A stretch of 64,000 nt of DNA from Stichopus chloronotus (lineage: Eukaryota > Echinodermata > Holothuroidea > Aspidochirotida > Stichopodidae). Below the pieces are notes generated by a model. The model made no database searches. It was not told where the DNA came from and saw nothing but the letters and a program-made list of their open reading frames with translations. The position numbers and the translations under genes were made by a program. Of the stretch, positions 1-13,250 are shown piece after piece (the stretch's first letter is position 1; each line of letters begins with the position of its first letter). The stretch lies in the NCBI GenBank assembly GCA_021234535.1, contig CM037845.1:13288643-13352642 (forward strand), given 5' to 3'.

Positions 1-221
1 TCACCGGTGCATTCAAAGTCATTCTAAAAGGGTGGACATTTTTATTGTGTACTGCATGAGAGGTCTTACATTTCTGTTTATCAGTCAATACATCTGTCAA
101 CAATTTGATCAGTTACGTTGTGATTAGTCTTTGATGGAAATGATGTCATTTTGTGTCTGTGCTCATATTGAACATGGCAGTGTTATGTAGGATGGGGGGT
201 GCATCAAGTAAGGGTACTCAC

Positions 222-567
222 AGGGAAATAGGGCGTTTAGAATATACCAACATGACATACAACAAAAATAGCTTTAATCATTGTTAAACCATTCAATCTC
301 ATCAGTAAACATCTGCAAAAGCTTCCTCTCCTCCAAACATTATGCATTTGATGAGTAACGGAAGATGCGTCATTTGAATTGTGAAAAGTTTGAGTGAACA
401 AATCACTGTTGTGCAACAAATAACTGAATTTCAATCTGTCAGAAACTTATTTCTTGAAAGGAAGGCTGCTTTTCATTATTTTGAATGATCTATCATTCTA
501 TGTTCGCAAACATTGGTTTTAAAAATATGGTTGTTTTCTGTGAAACAAACACCTTATTTCCCTTTAA
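222..567 (+). repeat. TTAA-type MITE, family C copy 1
   Basis: About 345 bp whose interior matches a second copy near 34600-34884: both share the stretch starting TTAAACCATCCACTC or TTAAACCATTCAATC, a GAAGATGC block and the 3' end CCCTTTAA. The left end reads AGGGAAATAGGG and the right end, reverse-complemented, reads TTAAAGGGAAATAAGG, so the ends form an imperfect inverted repeat. The left TTAA has decayed to TCAC. No coding capacity is seen. Confidence 0.55.
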
Positions 568-716
568 ATTAGGAGACATCAATAACATATCATTAAAAGA
601 AAAAGATGCATGAAGGTTTTTCTGGTGCATTTGAGTCCAATGCCATATTGGGTCATTATTTCCCTTTTAATGTAAGTTGTAAATTCGTAATATATATATA
701 CATATATATCTATGTA

Positions 717-863
717 GATGGGTTGAGACTAGTAGGAAGTTGTTGCCAGAGTTCCACTGGTGTAGCGATCATCAGACGACAGAGTTTGAGTTGGGTGATG
801 ATCGCTCAACGAGTGAAACTCAAGAGTCATAACTACATTCCACTAGTCTCAACTCGTCCCATC
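717..863. repeat. Imperfect inverted repeat, foldback type
   Basis: Two arms of about 66 bases (717-782 and 796-863) pair imperfectly. Both contain GATGGG, GTTGAGACTAGT and GCGATCATCA in mirror order, with a short loop between. A (TA)n-like stretch flanks it at 690-712. This is a foldback MITE or a structured transcript; the sequence alone does not decide. Confidence 0.6.
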
Positions 864-873
864 TCATCTATCC

Positions 874-2984
874 TTTGCTCTACCCCCCTGATGTAAGGCT
901 CACTGCTCCAAGATAGATGCCATCCAACTTTATATTTATATATACATATGTATAGATTTATTTGTTAATGTAAATTCTTCACAGTCTCATTTATTGTGTG
1001 AACTACTGCACAATTGGTGCTCTTGTCATAAAGTGCCTCATCTATAGCTGTGATTCGTTTTCATATGTGTAGTGGTTGTACTAGCTCTAGGTTAATATAT
1101 TCAGCGTTGTTACACCATGGCTTGTGCACTGTGAAATGTGCTTTTACACTATTAAACTGTGTACATGTACATACTGCCGTTTCGTTGCCTGGCAGGTCCC
1201 TCACCTCTTTTGTCCATATGTGAGCAAGACTTTTATTCCATTTTTTCAGAATGATGGAATAATTTAGTCCTGAAATTCTAGGCTACATATAGACATGTAC
1301 CTATTGTGCTTTAGTGTTAGTGCTAGAAATATTTAAATAAACTTTACAGAAGTCAGTAACAAACATATTTGCTGAAAATACTGTATGTTCAGTGTAGTAG
1401 TACCACCACCGTTTTTTTGACTTACTAGTACTAAAAGTTGTACGTGGAAGGGAAAACTTTATTTATTTTCATATATTCTATTTGCATCCCACCCGATAAA
1501 AAAGTGCAATGTTACCGGTTGCATTCAAACAGGTTACTTCAAAAATCAAAACTTCAGGTAAATACTAATAGCAGAAGTAAGTCAAAAGTCTGGTGGTGTG
1601 TTTACAAGAATTTACAAATTTAGAAGCATTTGGTGTGCTTTTGTATTTTTTCTATTTCATTTGTTAGTAAGGGTCTGCCAGTTGATATGTGGGATGCTGA
1701 ATGGAATGTTTCATTAAAACATGGTCGATCATAGCTTCGCCATTCTTCTCTAAGGTCAGATAGAATATTGAAGGAACTTCTTCGAAAACAAAGTTCTTTG
1801 CTTGTAACATGAGTCATAACTATATATGTCAACCGTTTCAGTTCAGAAATATTTCAGTCAAGATTTAGGAGGGAGATTTTCTTGTTCACCAGATGTGAAG
1901 GCATAAATCCACCATGTGAAAAGGAAGAAACAGATCAAAGTTGTGTCCTTGCAGCAGATTCAGTGTGACCAGAGCAAGCACTTGCCATAGGAACCAATGA
2001 TTCGTTTGGGGCTACAAGGTGCTATTGTCACCCTCCTTTCTGTTGCATGCCTTGTCTAATATGTCAAATTAATTAATGAGCTATGAAACTATCGCCTCGT
2101 GTAAACAGTTTGTTGTCTGTGGACCTCACTCATAAATGTAATGGTAATAGTTTTTCACTGGTCTTAAAGTGAAATGCCTCTGCCACTTTTGTAATTCATG
2201 GATGTTTACGACATCAAAATTATCTATACTTCTCACAGAATCCCTTTCTCTTGTACTGTTTTTTTTTGTCCTGTGGGGTCGCATTTAATTTCACGTGAAC
2301 AACTGCACCGACCTTGATTCATAGTACAGTAAGTGATGTCACTTGGAAAGAGATGGGCTGGTGCAGACGAAATTTTACAAACTCGGTGTCTCTCCGAATC
2401 CATGCCAGCACTCGCCCCTCCTTCTAACTATCACCCCTCTCTCACCCCTCCTTCACCTCTCTCTTATGATGTGCAATTAGCCCATACTCCAAACCATAAA
2501 TTTACACGCCGCAGTGACGTGTGCGTCATACTTACAGGTCTCGCTTAACCATGACACAGTATATACATAAATGCCCAGATTCTTTTTTATTTACAGTTAC
2601 GTTGAAATATGTAACTTTAAGAAAACGTCATGACGTCATGTTTAGCTTTAACTTTTTACTCTTGTATAAAAAGAAACCATTTAAATGTCCAAATTTCAAA
2701 GTTACATACACGAAAGTGGTCTGTCTAACATCAGCTGGCAATTGCAAGGCAGATTAAACTAAAACATGTTCTTACTGCATAGCGCCATTCTCCAAATGAG
2801 TATGTTTCAACGCTGGATTCATAATCGCTGATACCCTTCATCTTATGTAGCATGTTTTTCTTTTCTTACCCTGATAGTCATCTTCATAAGACAGCAGAAA
2901 TTCTGGGTGTAAGAAATTCCCTTTGCCAAAGAAAACACGGTTTTAAGTTTCCTTTAATTTTAGAGTGGTTTGACAAATTTGAAT
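874..2984. other. No recognised gene
   Basis: Short open frames here have no family resemblance, and no strong repeat match elsewhere in the window was noticed. Confidence 0.5.
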
Positions 2985-3120
2985 TTAAAGGTGATGGATC
3001 GACTTACTGCATCTCGTGTGACGTCAGTCTCCTGTTGCTCTCTGCAAACGTTTCTAGTAAACGGTAAGTTTTTTGCACGTACTCGTAAACAGAGACTAAT
3101 ACGATTATGATAGAAAAGTG
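2985..3120 (+). repeat. TTAA-type MITE, family F copy 1, 3' truncated
   Basis: It begins TTAAAGGTGATGG and continues with CTCTCTGCAAACGT and a GTAAACGGTA block, matching the copy at 31963-32247. The right end is missing and the match fades near 3120. A 12-base C run follows at 3153-3164. Confidence 0.55.
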
Positions 3121-3164
3121 GTTTAAACACTTACAAGCTATCGATATTTCAACCCCCCCCCCCC

Positions 3165-4012
3165 GGAAAAAGTTTCCCCTCCCTACAACTCCGTTCATAA
3201 ATATTATCTATGGGATGTTAACATAAGAAAAAAAATATTTTCTTTTATATTTGCTGAGGCACTTCCTGGCAAAGTTTGTCATTTGCAGATCATTTTTTAA
3301 CACCAATATGGTAAAGAAATATGCTCGTACCCGATCGGGAAAGAGCCAAAAGTTATGTAAAACGTATGTCACACAAGTTACTACCTATCCCTCCTTTAAG
3401 CAAGGATGTATAATTTGAACACTGAGAGCAAATTGATAAAGCCAGTGGAAGCCAATTTAAGATGGCTGATCTGAATTAAGTCTTTGGCCGTCTGAAAATT
3501 CAGTTTCAGTGGCCTTGTATTTGTAATGATAAAACGAACCAATTGCAAAGAAAAAAAATCGAGCGGTATTCTCTTCACCCTAACATACTGATATATACCG
3601 TGACATGGCCGAATTATTGCTTCCACTTGACTATTTTCAGATTCTTGGTTTGAAATACATTCAGTTTGATAAAGTCCAGACCCCTGCCGACATGGCATCA
3701 CTAAAAGAACGCATTAACTGCGGGGATAATCTCATCATTTCTATAAATCCAAGTAGGGTTTAGATCCAAGCAGGTCAGTAAAATGACCCGATAAGTCATG
3801 ACCACACGGAACCAGCTCAGCGGGTGAATGCATGCAATTGTCAAAACAAAACACACACTGCTTGGCAGTTTTTATCGTTTGCACGTGTGCGAAAAATTGG
3901 AAGTGGAGATTCACTCGTCGAATGACCTTGCTGATCCTTTCGACTATAAAGAAAACCTCAAACCAGTTAATAAAACTAATGAACTCAAGAAAATGCATTG
4001 CAATCCTAATTT
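3165..4012. other. No recognised gene
   Basis: Only short unsupported frames on both strands. Confidence 0.45.
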
Positions 4013-4765
4013 TGTTTTTAAATTCGAATTTTGTTTTCTGAAATCTGGATTCTGCTTTTTGAAATTCGAAATCTGTTTTTGAAATCAAAAATCAATTTTT
4101 TTTTCAGTCCAAAATCTCTTTTCGAAATCTGTTTAATAAAATTCAAATCCTGTTTTTTATATATCCGAAATCTGATTTTGCGGATTTCAGATAACAGAAT
4201 TCGGATTACAACCAAGACTACGATATGCTTTGCGGTTCCTCGCGTGGAGATTATTTTAATTGTAATCAACAATTTATCACGTCCCAAAAAAGGTTTGCTC
4301 CCCATTTTGTCCTTATTAATGCTGATCAGCCAAATGTACTCCACTACCATAGCACTTATCTGAACTAGAATGCAGCATGCAATGTCCTTTATCAAACTGC
4401 TGAAAGGAATGCTGGCTAAAGCAGAAACAATATCTTTAGCACTCAATATTTCTCAGGTTTTTTAAAACAAAAACTGAAACCATCAAGTGAAACCTGCCTT
4501 CCCCTTTGTTGACCCAAAGGCACTCTCACATACATAAACATGCACACACACACACGTACAGACACACACGCACACAGTCCAACCTGACTGCAGAGGTTCC
4601 TTAGAAGAAACCAAAAACAGATTTCGAGTTTTGAAAAGCAGATTTCGGAGTTCCAAAAAGAGATTTCAGATTTAAAAAAAAAATCAGATTTTCAAGTTCC
4701 AAAAACAGAATTTGGATTTAAAAAAAAATGCAGATTACGGATTTCAAAAAACATTTGGGTTTCAA
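4013..4765. repeat. Low-complexity array in inverted arms
   Basis: The left arm (about 4013-4206) is a degenerate array of GAAATCTG and TTTTTGAAATC units. The right arm (about 4612-4765) carries the complementary units CAGATTTC and GATTTCAAAAA. The 400 bp between them include a (CA)n-rich tract at 4537-4577. The long open frames on both strands here (for example 4031-4363) are by-products of the array and are not called as genes. Confidence 0.6.
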
Positions 4766-4897
4766 GAAAAAAGAAAAGAAAGAAAACAGCTTGGTGCTAA
4801 CTGGCTTCCGTATTAAGTACTGGACCTTTTTCTATATATACCCCATGTATCAACGTCACAGCTACTGTACTTTTGAGTTGGCTGCGTTACGCTGCAC

Positions 4898-5154
4898 TTA
4901 AAGACAAAAACTCATCACCCCAGACAGTTTCAATTCTCCCAACCACCTACCTCTAGTCCCTCCCTCAGCCTGTCTTAAATTCCTCCACATGTGTAATCAA
5001 AACAATGGATCCCTGTGTACGCTGTGTAATACGAGCTGCTCTGCATCTTTCGAATTTGCTGTCAATCTAAGAGCACTGTAACTTAGAACCAGTAGAGAAT
5101 TTTGCTTTCCGGGAGGTAAAAATATAGCTTAGGGTGATGCAATACGGCCTTTAA
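4898..5154 (+). repeat. TTAA-type MITE, family A copy 1
   Basis: A 257-bp element bounded by TTAA. Termini are TTAAAGACAAAAACTCATCA and, reverse-complemented, TTAAAGGCCGTATTGCATCA. The interior (AAACAATGGATCCCTGTGTA and CTTTCGAATTTGCTGTCAAT) recurs at 28939, 40237 and 61667, always in this orientation. It is non-coding and presumably non-autonomous. Confidence 0.8.
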
Positions 5155-6144
5155 GTACATGCCACTCACATGTCAAATCGGTGAACTACTTACAGCCATG
5201 TATGTTTATATGCCATGCAGTTTGAGTGGAATTGCATAACTTTGTACAGACACTCCCAAAATGGGATATATATCTCTAAGAGAACGCGATATCTCATGAA
5301 TTAAGAATATATCTCTACACTCTTTCAGATTTTCATCGTGCCAGTGGTTGGTTTTGTTGGATTTGATACAGGTCTCCTTAACTTCTCGAAATCACCAATC
5401 GTCTCATGCACTTTAGGGGTATTAAAACGTGACTGTTAAGAAAAAGTCACCGAACTTTTCGCGTAAGTGGTAGGCCTATACTCGTAAATATAAGCAATCT
5501 TGATAGTGAGGCACAACAGCTGTTGACACAGACCGTGACCCTTTAACTGGAAGATATTCAAGGTATATTCAGAGGTTCAAGGTGCCTATATAAACTATTT
5601 AAGCACGCTGACTAAAATTTGAAAAAAAAAATCTGCTGTAAAATATGCGGTTAGTAACGTAAATGACCATACAACGAGCTTGGTCATGTTATGAGTATTT
5701 TAGCAAGGTCAATGATGCATAGGCCCCACAGTATACGAATAGGTAGTTGGAGGTTGCAATATATAGTACAGAAAAATTAACCGCAGGGATTAATTAGTGT
5801 ATAAACTAGGCCTAATATACCTAATTGTACATCAGATTGACGCAATTGAAAATCAAAATCGGATGACGTAATGTGTTCACAACTGTCACAATGTGTGTGG
5901 AACAATCTTCAATCTAAATACGTAAAAAACAGAAAAAGAAAAATTGAAAAAATAGGTGGAGGAAAAGAAATGTATTTAAAAGTAGGGGAGTACAATTATG
6001 ATTCATTCTGTGATCGTAGGAAGGATACATGCTTATAGGAAACCGTGAAAAAGTTAAGACAATTAGTAGCTTAAAAATTGATTAGATTTCATCGTCTGCC
6101 GTGCTGTTTCAATTTATTTCAGTAAGTAATGAAAAGGCAGTACC
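5155..6144. other. No recognised gene
   Basis: AT-rich sequence with nothing identified. Confidence 0.45.
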
Positions 6145-6885
6145 CTACGTACGCTACCTTCAAAGTTGATCAAAGTGAGATTCGATTCCTTATCGATTCA
6201 GGAGCCAAAGTCAATGTTATCGATGAGACGACATGTAACCACGTGACTCCACCACCCCCATCTTAAGAAATCAAACATGACACTTTTTGGCTATGGCAAC
6301 AATAAACTTGCACTCAAAGGAAAATGTAATGGAGAAAAAAAAACAGCGGATAAGTTTTCACCAGTCTGACACATTTTACCTAGTTCAAAGAAACTGTGTT
6401 GAGGGCGCTGTCGCAATAAACCTGCTGAAGGTGACTGTCAATCAATTATTTTACCTCAGTCATTACCTGAGTACATGACACGGGGACTGATAGCCCAACA
6501 TTCAGATCGGTTTACTGGAATTGGCAAACTGAAAGGATATCAAGAAAAGCGTCACATTGATTAATAAACCGTTCAGTCTGTTGTGCAACCACATATCGCC
6601 GCATACCATTTCAACTGCGTAAGAAAGTGGAGAAAGAACTTGCTCGTCTTGTGAAAGCGGGAATCATTGAAAAAGTTGTGCTGGTATTCGTTCCTCCGGT
6701 CTTACCGATTGTTGTTGCACCAAAACCCCATTTTGATGTCAGGATCTGTGTTGATATGATTCAACCCAACAATTAGGCCATACAACGAGAAAGACACATA
6801 ACGCCAACGATAGGTGACATTACACATGAAATTAGCGGTGCAACAATTTTCTCGAAACTTTTTCGAAAACTGCAATGTTAATAAT
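6145..6885 (+). pseudogene. Ty3/Gypsy pol remnant: protease and start of reverse transcriptase
   Basis: Conceptual translation in shifting frames shows a retropepsin active site, FLIDSGAKVNVID (about 6188-6226). It is followed by an LFGYGNNKLALKGK block, then PFQLRKKVEKELARL and AGIIEKV (about 6606-6675), and APKPHFDVRICVDM leading to ITPTIGDITHEISGA (about 6717-6845). This is the order protease, linker, N-terminal RT known from Metaviridae-type LTR retrotransposons. Frameshifts, in-frame stops (for example a TAA after DSGA...PPPPS and a TAG after QPNN) and loss of everything after the SKL motif show it is dead. No LTRs were recognised at its edges. Confidence 0.85.
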
Positions 6886-9720
6886 GACAAGTGAAAATGG
6901 TGATGATAATAAATATAATAACATTAGTATAATAAGTAACAATAAGCATGATGATAAAAATAGTGATAATGAAGCGATCCTCAGCAGGTAAATGTCCTAA
7001 ACTCGATAAGCAAATTTCCCCCGGACAATGGTGGCGAACAACTCCATGTATCTTTCTTTCCTTGAAGTAGGTATATATCTATCTGCACGCATTACATCAA
7101 CGGGAAAAAAAACTAACCAACATGGGTGTTGGCAACAGGGTATAACGACTTCTGTTCAGTATAATAGCAGAATATTCGGAGTTACCTTTCATGCGAAGCA
7201 TTTCCATGAGTCCATCTGGAGGAGATTCCCTGTTCACTTTAGCAATTTGGTATAGATCACTTTCTCCGCTTGATAGAACTTCATTTGAACTCTGAATCCA
7301 TCTGGGTGACTCATGCAGTTAACATTCTTACCCCTGTGATGAAGAGATATATGGATATGGAGGTGAAAATTAAAAGATATTTGCCATCTGGAGTTACTTC
7401 ATTAATATGAAGAAGGAAAACATTAGTAAACGTAATTTAGCTACTATAGACCTAATAGCACTAACGCGTACCGCTTTCGTGAATCATTATGCAACAGTTC
7501 TGTTTCAAATGTTGGTAGGATGTTTCAGTGGTCTTAAATGTTGTCTGTCGTAATCATTTACATTGCGTAGGATATAGTCTCATGCAGAGGTATATTCATT
7601 CCCTTCCATCATTCAGGCCTTCGAAAAACTTAGGCAAATCAAAGTCTTTTGAGGTGATGCGAGAAAAAAAGAATATCTTTTGGAAAATGTTCAGTACAAC
7701 AGAGGAAAAAAAAAGTCTTAAGTACCAAAACACTATTAATTGCAGTTGTAATTGTTGGCTCAAAATAGTATTAGAAGCGTAGTTCGCAAACACACTAAGT
7801 ATGTAAGGCCAACAATGCTGTAGTAGGTCAAGACCGTTTATTTCCCTCGTTCGTTCCGCCTTCCTGTTTCCCTATATATGTGAAACTAATTTCAATTATC
7901 AGAGTCATGTTATGGCTTTGTGATACATTGACCTCACGATAAACCCTGGGAACGTTCTAAACCCACAAAGGACAGAAATCGGAGGGGGGGGGGGGCACAT
8001 TGGTATTCTCAACCTCAGAGACTCTACAGTGAGTCAACCGGACACAGCTAGCATATAAGCCTATACGTACAATATTAGAATGCAAATATGTCATATGTCA
8101 TAACAAGATCTCCCAAGGTAATGCAAAGGCGGAGAGCCAACGGTTGCTATAAAAGGGCTAACACAACTCTGATTTAAGCGATTCCGTAGAACTTGTAAGG
8201 TCGAAACAGCTGTTTTGGCATGCGATCTGTGCTTACAAGACTGGTTTTTGAGATAGGCATGTTGATAATTATGTGCATAGGATGTCTTTGTATTGTGTTA
8301 GAACATTTTATAGTCCAGAGAATTTAGAAAAAAAAAACAGATCCTATGGCCAGGAACACAATCAAACCATTGTTCATGATGGCAACTCGAAGAACAAAAA
8401 GCAAACAAGAAAAAACACTTGAACTGGTTACTTGGGCAATCGTTGGTTCCGTCGAAAATTGTTGAGGAGGGGGAGGGGGTAATTTTCGAGGGGGATTTTG
8501 CCGCAGAGGAAAATTGTCCCCGACGGGACCGTTCGTCAAGTTTGAATTTGTGATCAGTAGCTTTTTGAAGAAAGATTTCTCTGTTCAAGAAAGATTTCCA
8601 GTTGCACCCCCCCAGGTTACCCCCCAAGGTTATGGCAAGAAGTCTTCGTTTTTCTTTGGAATTGAAGCCCTCATTAAACCTTGAAATTTGACACTCGTGA
8701 AAATGTTGCCATGGAATGTATTGTAGATTTTCCCAACACTGTCGTGGAAAGTCATGTCACGTCTCTTACATTATTGTAAGGTTTCTTTAAGACAGTCGAG
8801 ATCGTAAAGAAATGTAAACTGAGGATCAATTTCCATCCAATTGTGCTCCGGGTGACGTCACAAATTTAGCATTATGCAATGTAACTTTTTGAGATAGATA
8901 TTTCTTTCAGAATTCATAACTTCCGAACCGAACTACTTAGATTTGATTTTTACCAACACAGAGAAAAAAATAGTCCTTAGTTTTTTATCAAATATAAATT
9001 CCCTAATTCATTTACCAATCCCTTCAAGTTGCCAGTTCCGGTCATTTTTCCTCCTCTGTAGCAAATTGTCAAAATGCACATTGCAAGTATGAAGGCGAAG
9101 TATGTGTCTCACTCTAGTCGCGACTACACGAGATATGACTGGTAGAATACGATGCGATGTCGTGCATCAAAACTTTTGCTTTCACATTTTTTTCGCTCGA
9201 CGATTTTTTCCATTGTCCCGTTAGTCATGTAATTTTACGGAGGGCGACGATTGGTTGCAAGAAAAATATCGCCGCGTACGAGCAAGAATTTTTTTTCAAT
9301 GCCATTTTATTGGGTTGCATAGTATCTTTTATTGCCTGGTGTGAACAGTTCTAAATATTATCATTATTACAAGTTTTTCTATAGCATCGTATCGCGCCTA
9401 AGGTAAATGACTCTTATGAAAATTGGCCGGACAGCCCTCATAGTCGAAATTCTTATACAGGTGTATGTAATTAGTATAGCAGTACCTATTGTTTTAAACA
9501 TAGGTAAGGCATGTCATTGGAGTCGGCAAAGAGGGTTAAAGTTGTAAATGTTGTAAACATCATGATCTGTCTAGACATAGCGCGTTTTCTTTCTTTCTTC
9601 TTTCTTCCTCCCCCCCCCCCCCCTTTTTGCATGTAGTCTGCATATTATACAACGTCCGAATAAATACATCTATAGTCAGCTTAGGACACCAGCTATGTAT
9701 AGAGTATGCTAATGTATGTA
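6886..9720. other. No recognised gene
   Basis: Mostly unassigned. It holds homopolymer runs of G (7984-7995) and C (9610-9624). Open frames are short and unsupported. Confidence 0.45.
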
Positions 9721-9756
9721 ATCATGTGACAGTTATATCTGTAACTGACACATGAT
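9721..9756. repeat. Short perfect-looking hairpin
   Basis: The arms ATCATGTGACAGTTA (9721-9735) and TAACTGACACATGAT (9742-9756) are inverted repeats with one mismatch around a 6-base loop. Flanking sequence gives no terminator or gene context. Confidence 0.6.
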
Positions 9757-10723
9757 CACATTTGTTCCCGTACCAAACTCATAACTTTTGGGAGATTTTT
9801 CCCCAAGTGATCAAGTGTTCACCGTCAGTGAAAGGCCCTAAAAATAGGATCTTTTTCAATATCTTAGCAGATAAGTTGGGTATTTCTGTGATTGGGATGT
9901 CGAAGAAGGCGGATTGAAGTATATGTATCTATAGTGCAAAAAATATGGCAATTGATGTAATGTTGACGATGTTATGGCCTTTTACGACATTTTAGGAAGG
10001 TGGAAGAAAAACAAAATTGCATAAAACCTCTTCACTCAAATGGAAAAGTTTGTTGACTTCCAGCGTAAAATCTTACATACCTATGGTACGGAAAACTAAA
10101 AGTGCCATGAATGTTCAAAATGTCTGTTTTGCATAGAGTGGTAACTCATACACATGGCGAACACCTGGAGCTTTGAAGACCACGTTACTTTTGAAACTTA
10201 GTAATGTGTCATAAGGTTATTGATCGTCGTCCGGGGAATAGGCGGGAGGGAGAGGGGGGGTTCTTGGAAGAGAGGATACGTATGTTTACTCTGTCAATTT
10301 GACTTGATGGAACCACGATTGCGCTAATTTTACGAATACATAAAAGTTCTTTAGATCATCTGTTGTGTACAACTTGAATTTGTGACAAAACAATGAAACT
10401 TATAAAAATATAGACGAAACGATGAAACGGAATGTGATTGCATTCTAAAGCAGTCGGCAAAGCATATATGGCCTACCTGTAGTTCAGTACGGTCTGGTTA
10501 ACTAGGACAAACTATATCTGCTCACTACAGAGACTTTTATATACAGGCCTACACCTTGCGATTTACGTACTTTCATCTTGAAAGAAAGGTTTGTGTAAAC
10601 TTGTGTAACTCCCTTAACTATTTATGTATTCATATTTGCTTTTAATGGTCTGCAACTGTATACATGCGTACACATATGGCGACCCTATATTCTCCATCAT
10701 ATTTTGATGAAATGAAATTGTCT
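9757..10723. other. No recognised gene
   Basis: Unassigned sequence. Confidence 0.45.
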
Positions 10724-11086
10724 TTAAAACTGGAATATGAGCCTTGGAAATCTGTCACATTTTGCCACTGAAAGTCAAATTTGTTATGGCCACTACGAAA
10801 ACAAACATGGTTTAAGCCCGCCCAATTTTTTGCATACATGAACATTCATATCCATTCCTATTTTTTCTATTTGATTTCAAGTAACAGTGATTGACGGCTA
10901 TAGGCCTTCTTGTAGATTCTTTATTTTGTTGGGCCAACGAAAATGTCGATACAATTTTCATATTCTAATATCTAAAAGATGAAATGTCTATTTCTCTTTC
11001 AGATTTCGTGATAGGTGATCTTTTCCCCTGCTTTCTCTTCCCTTAAACACTGATCAAGGTCAGTGCAACTCGCATTCCAGCTGTAA
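10724..11086 (+). repeat. TTAA-type MITE, family D copy 1
   Basis: The left end is TTAAAACTGGAATATGAG and the right end is CGCATTCCAGCTGTAA, a decayed inverted repeat of the family terminus TTAAAGCTGGAATATGAGTT. The interior blocks ATGAACATTCATATCCATTC, GTTGGGCCAACGAAAATGTC and GATCTTTTCCCCTGCTTTCT are shared with the copies at 17840, 18709, 23541 and 27221. Confidence 0.8.
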
Positions 11087-12868
11087 ACTATGCCTTTTAT
11101 ATATCCCAGAAGACATACCCTGAGCCTAGTAGCTGATTAAGTTGTCAGAGTGGACAACCAACTTCAGCAAGCTTCATTAAAAACAATACACACACACACA
11201 CACACACACAGTACCTGTAACAGTCAGATAGGCCATTAAGAGAAAGATGAGCCCTTTATATCATATTGCCAGGTTTACGGAAGCTAAGGCACAGAGTTGG
11301 AGGCCCTACCAGCCATAGCAAACAACACTTGGACAAAAAACTCCAAGCCACATGATGTTCAATGTGAACACATGCCTTGTTTTGCTGTATGTGTAAGAAT
11401 CTAATATATCAACTTAATTGCCAATGCGTAACCCAGGTTTGATGTTGGCTCTCGTCACGTAACCTTTAACCCACGACCAACAATACTCCCTAGACTACGC
11501 CCCGGGGGGATTCTCAAAGATTTGAGAATCTGAACTTGGAAATTTCCCAAGCAGCACTGTCAGCGACAGATGTTCAAGTTGGCTCTTGGTATGTCTGGTC
11601 ATTGTCACGCATTCCATCTCTGTATGGCCTACTGCCCTTCGACAACAACGTATGTAGCTGTACGGTGTGACTAAGCTGTATCCATTACCATAAGCTTAAA
11701 ACTACTACAGCGTCCAATCTTAATTTGGTTCGAGCGAAGTGCCAGTGTGATATATGCCGTTGCTGTGTTTGGCACTTCGCCCGATAATTACGCACTTGGC
11801 AAAGAACGTCCATACAATGTTTCTCAATCGGCACCCTCGCACTAGATATGTTGTGATAATTCATCAGAAGATGGTCCATTAGATTCCCCCCCCCCCTCAC
11901 CCGTCCTTTCTTCGCACACCAATTACAGTCAGTCAAGTTTGTTACTGGGGTTTATGGATGGCCGTATGTGTCAAGCCAACGTAATTGTAAATGGTCAAAT
12001 TCTAGCAAAGAAAGCAGTACAGGTTTTTAACTTGAAGAAACCGTAAGAACGATGTTGTAACACATGCTGTGAACAGTCGCCGAGTTTCCCACTGGTACGG
12101 ATTTTGGTGAGTTCAGTCAGTGCGAGGGACCGCATCCTACATATCCAAACTTGGGGGCCAGATCCAGCATAACGCCATAATGAATTGTGGATACAGTCCG
12201 TTGGCATTGGTTGTTTATGCCATAAACACATTGCACTTCTTGTATAAACTCACTTCAAATTGAACACCCTAATGCAAGTGTTTATTTTACTCACATTTCT
12301 GTACAGATGATTTTAGACTATATAGCCGTATCCTCCATGTTCGTGCCACGGGCGGGTCTTGGATAATGTTGGGGACGCCTACCTAAAGTGTGTTCCGATC
12401 CAGCCTTGAGGCTAAGTGGAGCGCTACCATGTGTTCCCGAGGGGCGCAAAAAGGGATATGGCGAACCACCATGCAGATTGTCAGAACTCGCACTCTCCAT
12501 GCCTAACATGCCCCCCCCCCTCCCTCTCCTCTCTCACCCTCACCTCTCAGTCTCCTTTCCCTGTTCCCCATTACAAGCTAATTCAATACCAATGGTACAC
12601 CGAACTTATTGGATGTAGAGATTATATTTATCAAATCAATGTTTATAACGCTAAAATGCAGTTGACGATCAGCTGATTGGTCATCACGTACAATACGGCA
12701 GGAATGTAGGCCTCTTTTATAGGGAATAAGCCAACTCAACGATTCCAGTAAATTCCGGGAGGTCCATTCCACAAATACTGAGAGGTCCAATTACAGCGCC
12801 CTGTAACAGTGATAAATACGTAATAAGTCATAGGCCGCACACGTATTTACCACAATGATTCTTATTTC
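11087..12868. other. No recognised gene; (CA)n at about 11188-11210
   Basis: It contains a CA microsatellite and a locally GC-richer patch near 12330-12560. Overlapping open frames on both strands in that patch lack any family signature. Confidence 0.45.
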
Positions 12869-12869
12869 A

Positions 12870-13250
12870 ACTCATGGGCGGCTCTGTGGAATGGGGTAGG
12901 GGGGGGGGGGGGCTTTAGCCCAAGTAAAGTTGCACCCACCCAAAAATGACAAATGATTTACATAAACTATCAATAATACAAATACATTTTTTGAATAATC
13001 TGGTTCACCTTTATTTATAGGAAAATAAAAGTTTTTGATTTGATAGATTCTCACTTTTTTTGATGGATGCGTGAAACGTGACCCGCGCAGTGACGTTTAA
13101 TGCAATCTGGGAGGCATGTTGCCCTCTCCCCCCCCTCCCCCCAAAAATCTTGATACCCCACGCACCAACTGCTGGTGGCGCTCCGCTTAGATGGTAAAAC
13201 GTGAATTAGTGCCCCCATAAAAAATCCTCCGTTAGAAAAAAAAATAATGT
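12870..13250. mobile_element. Probable hAT-like MITE remnant
   Basis: A block at about 13145-13200 (CACGCACCAACTGCTGGTGG then CGCTCCGCTTAGATGGT) matches the interior of the hAT-like MITE at 13453-13997 (CGCGCCAACCGATGATGGCG, then CTCCGCTAAGACGGT) and of the element at 58605-60602. The ends could not be fixed. A 14-base G run sits at 12899-12912. Confidence 0.4.

Noticed and set aside
4018..4446. 142-codon minus-strand frame and plus-strand partners
   Set aside because: By-products of the degenerate GAAATCTG/TTTTTGAAATC array.
12318..12676. Overlapping open frames on both strands in a GC-richer patch
   Set aside because: No recognisable domain, and competing frames of similar length point to composition rather than coding.
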